Shown: positions 1-6,711 of the stretch, piece by piece
Position numbering within the stretch: position 1 is the stretch's first letter
Layout: every line of letters begins with the position of its first letter
Source: Cudoniella acicularis
Lineage: Eukaryota > Ascomycota > Leotiomycetes > Helotiales > Helotiaceae
Assembly: GCA_013054445.1 (NCBI GenBank)
Contig: JAAMPI010001594.1
Location: 1-12,479 of the forward strand
DNA: 12,479 nucleotides
Reading direction: 5' to 3'
The notes under the pieces: generated by a model
What the model saw: only the letters and a program-made list of their open reading frames with translations
What the model was told of the DNA's origin: nothing
Database searches by the model: none
Position numbers and translations under genes: made by a program

Positions 1-925
1 GACTTAGTGCTTCCCCCAGCATAAACCGTAGGGCCAGGAACAACATACGTGGCTACCGCGGCGTGGATGTTGATCTTAATTCCGGGATCGGCGGCTTTGT
101 ATGCGCCTGGGAATTGGACGAGAGCTGGAGAGGCGGAGCCGCCGCCTGTGATGGAGAGTTGAACTGGGAGATGGATGTTAGAATAATTGTAGGAGGGAAG
201 AAGGGGAAGGGAAGGGGAAAGGGGACGCACAGCAAGTCATGTAGAATTGCGCTCCTCCGGCCGAACTGGCGGTATGTAACGCCGTCACCTCAGCACGGAG
301 GAGGTAATCTCCAGCGGGGATATCGGCTGGAATAAGCACGTTCATCCTTCCACAGCACTTATTCAGATCCTTCGTTCCCCAGAGATCGTCATCTCCTACC
401 TTCGCACTCGACGTCTAATTATCATCCGAACATTAGCTCTCTCTCCACAAGGAACGAAAATTCGGGGCAAAATAACGTACAGGCGCCCAGCCATCCTGGA
501 AGATCTTGAACCACCCAGTCGATCCATCCGCTGTCGTAGCGTCCGTAACCTTAGATAGGTACACGATCACAGGTCCGTAATGAGCTCCTCCGATAGCTTC
601 ATTAGCACACGAGCGATCACCAGGTTGCTGATGCATTTCCACCGTGACAGTCTGTCCTGCCGCAACGGCACATTTTCCAGGGACACCCGGGCGGCCATTA
701 CAGCGGAAGGCTGAGCTGCCTACATCCGTGACTGGGGAGTTGGACGTAGGAACACGGGCACAGCTTGACTGGTAAAGAAAATATCAGTTTGATGAAAAAA
801 ATAAATGTTTGGAGCAGGAGACTTATTTGATCTACGCCGTTAACCCAGAGTTGTTGGAAGATGGCATGACCGGCTGCTTGTTGCGCGAAAAGCACGGCGA
901 CGGCGGAGAGGAGGGAAGATCGCAT
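1..925 (-). CDS. AA9 (former GH61) lytic polysaccharide monooxygenase, secreted; 3' end beyond window
   Basis: Copper enzyme that oxidatively cleaves cellulose or related beta-glucans outside the cell. Exons on the minus strand are 925-827, 771-481, 414-231 and 163-1, giving about 245 visible residues. Residues 1-19 form a signal peptide, so His20 becomes the N-terminal copper ligand. The second brace His is in AHYGPV (about residue 97) and the axial Tyr is in GGAQFYMTC (about 188); the second-sphere His (LHTA) and Gln (GAQF) are also present. Other family landmarks are [53 protein letters not shown] and [12 protein letters not shown]. Introns 2 (415-480) and 3 (164-230) are GT-AG; intron 1 is abnormal and is described separately. 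The catalytic core is nearly complete at base 1, so the stop, or a linker with a CBM1, lies off the left edge. Family assignment is firm; substrate and regioselectivity are not readable. Confidence 0.93.
164..230 (-). other. Intron 3 of the AA9 gene with C/T tract (G-quadruplex motif on the plus strand)
   Basis: GT-AG intron with donor GTGCGT at 230-225 and acceptor CAG ending at 164. It splits the codon giving Phe in YMTCFQLSITG. The first half is almost pure C/T on the sense strand, so the plus strand carries five G-runs (195-197, 203-206, 209-211, 214-217, 221-224) with loops of 5, 2, 2 and 3 bases. This is a canonical quadruplex pattern directly beside the 5' splice site. Confidence 0.8.
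772..826 (-). other. Intron 1 of the AA9 gene, probable AT-AC type
   Basis: On the minus strand the expected donor position after the VDQ codons reads ATAAGT rather than GTAAGT. Ending the intron at the AC of TTTAC (772-773) gives a 55-nt phase-0 intron. It joins VDQ to QSSC, matching the usual AA9 spacing (VDQ-G-S/T-S/T-C, from memory of the family). A CTGAT branch-site candidate lies near the 3' end. The alternatives are a cryptic GT donor 9 nt upstream (intron 769-835, deleting VDQ) or an AT-AG intron 769-826. All three keep the frame. The bases are certain; which splice is used is inferred. Confidence 0.6.
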
Positions 926-1026
926 CTTGGCTGACGGCGAGTTCAGAAATAGAAAAAAGTGAGAGAGGGGAGATAGTGAGTGAATTGGTGAGTGAGATGA
1001 TAGCCACGCGCACAGCAGCTGCTCAA

Positions 1027-1032
1027 TATATA
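1027..1032 (-). promoter_or_regulatory. TATA-like element of the AA9 gene
   Basis: TATATA within CTATATATT on the minus strand, about 100 nt upstream of the AA9 start codon at 925. This is a plausible core-promoter position. The match and distance are the only evidence. Confidence 0.4.
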
Positions 1033-1290
1033 GATACTACCTTTCCTTCCGCCACAGCAATACGGCCGACGCACCCTTATTCCGTCACTCCTAATCTAAA
1101 CATCACTGCTTCCATCCTATCGTTCCCCAAAACCAGTTTAAAAATGTGGGTTTACAATCTGGATAAAGTTCACGATAGCATGTCAGATGATTATTGCGAT
1201 GGTTGGAAAAGCCCGAGAGAGAAGAAAAAGATTTGGCTGTGTTAATATGGGGGAGCATCCTGGTCGAAACACAGCATTTGCCGGTAAAAT

Positions 1291-1459
1291 GCGGGGGGCA
1301 TATGAATGGGGTAAATGGTGTGGTAGGGAAGGGTGGAATCTGGGGTTATATTTAGGGTGGTTGGTGGGAGGTAAGGGAGGTAATACCGGGGCACGTGGGG
1401 TGTGTTCAATATATTTACCGGGACGTTGGGAGGGAGTTGCCGATTTTTCGTGATTAGCC
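1291..1459. promoter_or_regulatory. Cluster of CreA-type sites plus one XlnR/XYR1-type hexamer upstream of the AA9 gene
   Basis: Four matches to the CreA carbon-repressor consensus SYGGRG lie on the plus strand: GCGGGG 1291-1296, CTGGGG 1340-1345, CCGGGG 1386-1391 and GTGGGG 1395-1400. One GGCTAA, the XlnR/XYR1 cellulase-activator motif, lies on the minus strand at 1459-1454. They sit 370-530 nt upstream of the AA9 start. Repression by glucose and induction by lignocellulose sugars would suit this enzyme, but the region is G-rich, so some SYGGRG matches are expected by composition alone. Confidence 0.4.
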
Positions 1460-2278
1460 TGTGGACCCGTGGTTACGAAACAAGACCGAAGTTTCTCTTT
1501 TAGGTCAGGAGTTGGCAGAGTAATTAGGAATATTCTGCTAATGCAAATGAAAAATCGTCATTGTTACTGGTTTATATGAATGGAGGGGTAGCTTTCCTAA
1601 TTGCGAGTAAGAATATTTCGAGCCCCTTTTTATCGCATTTCCCCCCTCCACTGTCTTCTAATTCCCTTTCTTCTCAACAGCGGCATTAAACCCTAGATAT
1701 AAGAAGGATTGAAATATTGAATTTCACTTTTAATTCTTTTATAATAATCAATTCATCTTTACTCTTTATATGCGATGAGTCGCTATCCCACGCCTCGAAA
1801 GCAGCTCTCAAGTGAGATCCTGGCAAGAACACTTTAAAAGAATAAAATAACTAGTCAAAAGCACTAGAATTAAATCCGGTATACAATTAGATGATACTTA
1901 AAAGGTTCTATCCAAATAAGCTTTCTGCACTGTGCTGGCTTAAAGTCTTCCAATTTTTGAATTGTTTCCCTGAATAGTCACGTGGTCAGTAGCTGGGACT
2001 ACTAATATGATGCTCTCAATCAGTTCTGGCAGAAGATTTCGAGTCAGAAGTTTCGATTATTGGAATAGCGTAGTTTAACGAGTGGTTTATAAGTGCTATA
2101 TGACCAATAAAAATAATTTGGTATTGTATAAAAGAGTCCTTGGAGAGATCCCAAGCATGGACGGCATGCTAATCGGCGCTATGAACCAACGCATATCAAG
2201 ATCCATAGTCTCTCCGTTCCAAGTCATTCATTCCAAGCCCACAATCTCGATACGATTATCTCAAATCCCTTCCTTGAT

Positions 2279-3310
2279 TCACTCCCAAGGATCAAGCACC
2301 ACCTTCACCCCACTAACCCCCTTCTGCAGCTTATCAAGGGCATCATTCACCGCCTTCAAACCCCCCTCTACCTTCTCAACCGGCTGCGGAATAATCTTCC
2401 CTTTAGCAAGACCTTGTGGGAAATACGTATTATAAGCCCACTCCAGCAAGCCTTCCTTACCCTCTTCATCAAGCACACCCGGCCAGCTAGCAAACACTCT
2501 CTCCACGCCCTCTGGTAGCGCCTCCGGACCAAACGGAGGTAGAAGAGCGTACACTTTCCCTCCTCCCTGCGCGGCGACAACCGATCCTGTGATGGAAATA
2601 GTTTGCGGAGTGGAAATTGAGTCAACGACGAGATCGTATGGACCCTCGGCAGCAAGCGCTTTGCCTAGAGCGTCTGCTTCTTGCGTGTGATCAATCACCT
2701 TTACCGGACCTAGCTTCTCGACGAAGGCTTTATGTTTTGGTGATGAGGTGGTGACGACTGCGTATCCAGCTTGAGAGACATATTGCACAGCCAAACTCCC
2801 AAAGCTAGACGACCCGCCATAAACCAAAACTTTCTTACTCTTGTTAGCAGGCGAGGGGGCGGCATCCAAACTCGGCTTATCCAACCCAACCCTTCCATTA
2901 AAAAGCGCAACAACCGTACTCAAATTCCCAATCAACCCCGCCGCAGTCGTGACATCCACCCCCTCCGGAAGCTTACTAGCATTCTCAGGCTTCACCACCA
3001 CATATCGTTGATAAGCACCATATTGATTTCCAGATGCTTTTAAGTTCCGAGCTACAGCGACTTTATCGCCGACTTTGAAATCGGTGACCTGAGAGCCGAC
3101 AGAGGTGATGGTTCCGCCCAAGGAGGAGCCGAGGATAGACGGGTAGGGGATTGGGAAGAGGGCTAGTTTGGCGAGTTTCCATTGGAAGGGCGTGAAGGTT
3201 ATGATTTCGTTTTTGACGAGAAACTCATCTGGGCCGGGGGTGTAGAGAGGAACTTCTTGAACTTCAAGAGGAGCTTTCGCGGCGGGGATGATGGCGGCTA
3301 GGTTGGCCAT
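2279..3310 (-). CDS. Zinc-independent MDR family oxidoreductase (quinone/enoyl reductase-like, CipB/ToxD type)
   Basis: Intronless 343-residue NAD(P)H-dependent dehydrogenase of the medium-chain dehydrogenase/reductase superfamily, probably cytosolic. The N-terminal GroES-like domain (about 1-125) has PGPDEFLVKNE, PSILGSSLGGTITSVG and FKVGDKVAV. The Rossmann domain has the nucleotide-binding loop GGSSSFGSLAVQY (165-177), followed by AGYAVVTTSS, PYDLVVDSIS and GKVYALLPP. The end, GKIIPQPVEKVEGGLKAVNDALDKL, is the standard MDR C-terminus. Length fits the family. The protein contains no cysteine, so neither the catalytic nor the structural zinc of true alcohol dehydrogenases can be bound by Cys. 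The start is the first ATG of the frame, with TTATAAA about 120 nt upstream. Relatives include trans-acting enoyl reductases of polyketide pathways and stress-induced CipB-like proteins. No synthase gene is nearby, so no pathway can be assigned. Confidence 0.9.
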   Translation of the reverse strand: MANLAAIIPAAKAPLEVQEVPLYTPGPDEFLVKNEIITFTPFQWKLAKLALFPIPYPSILGSSLGGTITSVGSQVTDFKVGDKVAVARNLKASGNQYGAYQRYVVVKPENASKLPEGVDVTTAAGLIGNLSTVVALFNGRVGLDKPSLDAAPSPANKSKKVLVYGGSSSFGSLAVQYVSQAGYAVVTTSSPKHKAFVEKLGPVKVIDHTQEADALGKALAAEGPYDLVVDSISTPQTISITGSVVAAQGGGKVYALLPPFGPEALPEGVERVFASWPGVLDEEGKEGLLEWAYNTYFPQGLAKGKIIPQPVEKVEGGLKAVNDALDKLQKGVSGVKVVLDPWE

Positions 3311-3429
3311 GATTGTTGTTTTGTCGTGAAAGCGGATGGATTGGAGATGCGAATTAATGGCAAGGCTGAAGATGTCAGTAGCTTACTTTTGAACCTTAAT
3401 CAACCTACAGCAGTGGCTCTCCCCAACTC

Positions 3430-3436
3430 TTTATAA
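3430..3436 (-). promoter_or_regulatory. TATA-like element of the MDR gene
   Basis: TTATAAA on the minus strand, about 120 nt upstream of the start codon at 3310. Supported by motif and position only. Confidence 0.4.
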
Positions 3437-3533
3437 TTTATCCAAATCCAAGTGCGCACGTCTTTGAACGGCACAGCCCGGTGTTCGGATTTATCAATAA
3501 CGCCATATGCATTTCAAATTCAACTTTCAAGAA

Positions 3534-3625
3534 CGGGATTCCGAAGTCGGAAAGTCCGTAATCCCGATAACCTCTCGCGTTGTTGTTGGTCGCGAGCGTT
3601 GCACCACAGGAGTATTAATGCATTA
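3534..3625. repeat. Cluster of short inverted repeats upstream of the MDR gene
   Basis: Three dyads lie within 92 bp. CGGGATT (3534-3540) pairs with AATCCCG (3560-3566) and encloses CCGAAGTCGG (3541-3550), an everted CGG pair. CTCGCG (3574-3579) pairs with CGCGAG (3591-3596) around an 11-base loop. TAATGCATTA (3616-3625) is a perfect palindrome. They could be transcription-factor sites or remains of a small element. Confidence 0.5.
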
Positions 3626-3835
3626 CCAATGAAGTAGGCAGGTAGATAGTTACATTTTTGTCAGCGAGCACGCAATCACGGGATGCTTACGAAATATTGA
3701 TTGGGCGCCTTCTTTTCTGAGCAGACTGACTCTGTACGGACAAATCATCCAATTGTATTGTGCCTCTCGGAGCTTTTAGAGAAGATCCTCACTCGGGGTA
3801 TTATTCAGCCGTCTTGCCTGTGTATGACCCTTACT

Positions 3836-3860
3836 CCGTTATACGGAGTCCGTATAACGG
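3836..3860. repeat. Perfect 25-bp palindrome of two CCG-N5-CGG arms
   Basis: CCGTTATACGG (3836-3846), a 3-base AGT spacer, then its exact reverse complement CCGTATAACGG (3850-3860). Each arm is itself nearly self-complementary (CCGT..ACGG). A third copy with one mismatch, CCGTTATGCGG, lies at 3949-3959. Fungal Zn2Cys6 regulators bind paired CGG triplets, so this may be a compound operator about 530 nt upstream of the MDR start; a transposon remnant is the alternative. Confidence 0.75.
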
Positions 3861-5054
3861 CGCTACCAATTACATACAAAATATGTTTATGCGTATCTCG
3901 CCCACTCAACCAATCGCCATTTCCCCGCGAAAACCGCTGTAGGATTGGCCGTTATGCGGGGTAGGTGTTCTAACATGGCCCCCGCTCACCGGCTCGTTGC
4001 TCACAAACGGAGGTAATAGTTCTCTAAATTGAAGCAGAGGTGATCCAACTAAATAAAATGAATTGACAAACAATAGACAGACAATCATCGCAATAGCAAT
4101 CCTACACGTCATCACCGAAATTCTACAATCTCAATGATGTGGGCGATATATATAAGATTGGTATTTGTCTTAGTATTGTCTAAAGTTATTTCCTTGAAAA
4201 AAAATAACAAATGAAAATTCCAAAACCACACCAAATAAATTAAAGAACAAAGTGAACTACCTAGAATATTTAGTTGCCGGTTGGGTTCGAAATGACAGGG
4301 ATAAAAGGATGCGAGGCAGGGAACCGGAGGTATCTCCGTGTTTTTCTGTTGTTGGTCTTGGTGCCAGGGAGGGGTAAAACTCTATCTCGACGACTTCATT
4401 TGAATTTTAGGGTTTTAGGTTTGGATTTGACACGAGATAGATAGATGAAAGACATGATGAAATTATTTGAATAAAGAAGATGGATGGATATGCTACAAGT
4501 AAATGGATCGAAGGAGAGGAGAAAGAAGATAGGTTATGTAGGTGCCATGTGAGAAAGGCGTTTGATTGGGTAAGAATTGTAATGGAGTGGTTGGTTGATT
4601 GGCTGGATGTGATGTGGGAAAAGGGGAAGAATGGCCATGTATATTTGATAACATGATGCACTACTGCTGGAGGTGCTTGTCGTCGGCTTCGTGCAGGAGG
4701 AAATGCAATGAGGTAGTCAATGTGCGCAGTCGAGATGCGAAATGTAACTGGCCGACTACCTGCCTAGATATTCATCACCGAAACTCTGCCCACTAGATCG
4801 TGGTAATTGACCATCAAAGCATGGATTATACAAAAGCTAAAAGGGTATTGTACAATGATTGCAAGCCGTCCGATCGAAAAAAGACTATCATCCACTATCC
4901 ATCCATCAACATAGCCCACAATTCCCCCATCCAAATCCAACCACTACATCCATCGGCATTATCATTATTTCCACCACAACCACTCAAAAGCAGAGACGAA
5001 GCAAGGGATGCTTTTTTGTCTGGTATTGGAAGAAAGGCGAGAGGCAAGGGTGAT

Positions 5055-5706
5055 TTACAAGGCAAAGAAGGCCAGGAAGAGTCCAGCTAATCCTCCAGCA
5101 GATGCGTAGCGTGCGACATTGTTAGCGGCTGCGGCCTTGGAGGTGGACGATGGTGCGGCGGTGCCAGTTGCTGAGCCAGTGGCGGCGACAGAGCCAGCAG
5201 AACCTATTTATTTAATTAACTCTCCAATTTCATGGTCTCAGAAAGGGGATTAGTATACCAGTGGCAGTGCTACCAGCAGAAGCGGTCTTGGCACCAGATC
5301 CAGTAGCGGCAGTTCCGGTAGCAGATCCAGTAGCAACAGTAGCGGTAGAACCACCTTGAACAGCGGCGACAGTCTGCGAAGTTGGGAAGTAAGAGGAGAT
5401 GCAACCGGCAAGACAGCTAGCGTAGGCCTGGGACTCGGCGGTGGTACCGTTACCCTGTGGGCAAGCGGCAGCACATTGTTGGGTTTGCCCGACCTGGGCG
5501 GAATTGGGGTGAGCGGTTCCAACGCATTCAGCTTGGCAGTTCACATCTCCGGCAGCGCATGCAGCGAGGCAGATTTGGGTGGGAGAGAGGGTGACAGAGG
5601 TGGTTGAGGGTGCGACGGCCGAGGTGGTGGAAGCTTGACGGTTGAAGATGCTCGCTGACGCGACCGAGGCGGCAACAAAGCCGAGGAGGATGGTGGAGGC
5701 CTTCAT
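5055..5706 (-). CDS. GPI-anchored cell-surface protein with eight cysteines in four CxxxC pairs
   Basis: Predicted 198 residues from two exons, 5706-5259 and 5203-5055, with a 55-nt GT-AG intron (5258-5204) splitting Gly150. Residues 1-19 are a signal peptide. The conserved-looking core (46-102) has cysteines at 46, 50, 57, 61, 78, 82, 98 and 102, spaced C-x3-C-x6-C-x3-C-x16-C-x3-C-x15-C-x3-C. This is not the CFEM spacing. Residues 105-176 are a Ser/Thr/Gly/Ala stalk likely to be O-glycosylated. It contains ATGSATGTAA twice (125-134 and 157-166), one copy each side of the intron, with different synonymous codons. The end, AAAANNVARY followed by a hydrophobic tail stopping at Leu198, is a GPI signal with omega near Asn177-178. 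Without splicing the frame ends after eight unrelated residues and loses the anchor, which supports the intron. Biochemical function is unknown; a wall or membrane-surface role is inferred. Confidence 0.85.
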
Positions 5707-5744
5707 TTTGATGTTAGGTGGGGGGTATTAATTAACGTGGTCAA

Positions 5745-5784
5745 CGAGTGTGAGGTGAGCGAGTGTAGAGAAAGTAACGAGTGT
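5745..5784. repeat. Three CGAGTGT repeats just upstream of the GPI-protein gene
   Basis: CGAGTGT occurs at 5745-5751, 5760-5766 and 5778-5784 on the plus strand (ACACTCG on the gene's strand), 39-78 nt upstream of the start codon. This is the likely 5' UTR or core promoter. The role is unknown. Confidence 0.45.
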
Positions 5785-5890
5785 GTTGATCGACAGACGG
5801 ATGACGAGAAAGAAAGATCAGGAGAGCGAAGACAGGGAGACTTTAAAGGTGGGTGGATAGTTAAAAGGAATCACGCGAAATTTAATATCA

Positions 5891-6011
5891 GCCAAGCTTG
5901 GCCAACCCCAGATTTGGCGGTTGCCAAGGGTCGTCGTAAATAGCCGACCAATGGGATGCGCCCGATCGCTCCTAGGGCGCCACTAGCGAGGGAAGTGGAG
6001 CACGGCTTGGC
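5891..6011. promoter_or_regulatory. Cluster of four PacC-type GCCAAG motifs upstream of the GPI-protein gene
   Basis: PacC, the ambient-pH regulator, recognises GCCARG. GCCAAG occurs on the plus strand at 5891-5896 and 5923-5928, and on the minus strand at 5902-5897 and 6011-6006. The first plus and first minus copies abut to form the 12-bp palindrome GCCAAGCTTGGC. They are 185-305 nt upstream of the start codon. pH-dependent expression of a surface protein would be sensible, but this is inferred from motif density only. Confidence 0.45.
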
Positions 6012-6711
6012 TGCCTCTGGATCAATACGAGGAATGTCACGAAAACAAGAAAAACCATTCGCAGATTGAATTTATGCGTGTGGTGGGTAACATATATCAA
6101 TGATCTCCTGACTGGCCCGCAGCGACCGAATGCTTCACACTGGTGAGTAGCAGGCTGGCAGCCCTTCACAACCAAGAGGAAAACTCTTCACACCACCCTG
6201 AACATTGTGGCTCGCAGCCCGTGTTTCAATTGAAATAGCGTGGCGGAGGACCGACTAACAGATTGAGAGACACCAAATGAGCGGAGGGAGAACCCGAGAG
6301 CAGTGAGAACAGGTCTGAGCAAATGCCCCGAATACCGATACCGAAAAGAAAACTGACCATCTCCGCGAACTACCAGCAGCATGAAAGAAGAAAACTCGGT
6401 GGAGAAGAAATGATTCTGGAAAGAGAATAGGGGGGTTATGTCACGTGACTCTCATGACTCGGACACCGTTTGATGTTACTGATCTTACCAGTTGACGGAT
6501 TTGGAGATGGTGGAGATGGTGGAAAGACATACGGAAACTTCCTGTTGTCTCGTATTGGATCGTTGAGCTCGCATTCAAGTCAAATTTCCCGCGTGCGCCT
6601 ACGCGAATTCCTACCGCCGTGATGGAAACCCAACCATCAATCCAACCATCGATCTGAATTTCAAAACTTTTGCATTTCATGAAACAAGTACACGGATAAT
6701 CAAACAAAATA

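Larger units (their letters stand above)
926..2278. other. Intergenic region between the AA9 and MDR genes
   Basis: About 1.35 kb with no convincing gene on either strand. The left part (to about 1460) is AA9 promoter with strong G excess on the plus strand from about 1180. From about 1460 to 2280 it is AT-rich and includes the 3' flank of the MDR gene. Short open frames at 976-1245, 1187-1453 and 2082-2435 lack domains, codon bias or recognisable motifs; the last overlaps the MDR gene antisense. Confidence 0.6.
3311..5054. other. Intergenic region between the MDR and GPI-protein genes
   Basis: About 1.7 kb without a convincing gene. 3311-3960 holds the MDR promoter and the palindromes listed separately. 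3961-4400 is AT-rich with no gene-like frame. 4400-4620 is purine-rich on the plus strand, so pyrimidine-rich with CCAAT motifs on the minus strand. It resembles a fungal promoter, but no gene-length ORF follows; the longest frame (4407-4661, minus) looks like translated low-complexity DNA. 4800-5054 is the 3' flank of the GPI-protein gene. Confidence 0.55.
5707..6711. other. Intergenic region: GPI-protein promoter and CDF 3' flank
   Basis: About 1 kb between the start of the GPI-protein gene and the stop of the CDF gene, both on the minus strand. Apart from the repeats and PacC-type motifs listed separately, nothing gene-like is seen. Open frames at 5737-5943, 5972-6175, 6188-6382 and 6441-6743 have no domain or coding bias. 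Confidence 0.55.

Noticed and set aside
2082..2435. 117-residue plus-strand open frame
   Set aside because: Its 3' half is antisense to the end of the MDR gene and the rest has no domain or coding bias; it is a shadow frame.
4284..4294. GGTTCGAAATG, resembling a tRNA B box
   Set aside because: It deviates at the conserved end of the box, and no A box or acceptor-stem pairing was found around it.
4405..4423. TTTTAGGGTTTTAGG, telomere-like
   Set aside because: Only one exact TTAGGG unit and a degenerate neighbour; too short to be an interstitial telomeric repeat.
4453..4459. ATGATGA, resembling a snoRNA C box
   Set aside because: No CTGA D box follows at a suitable distance and no terminal stem is present.
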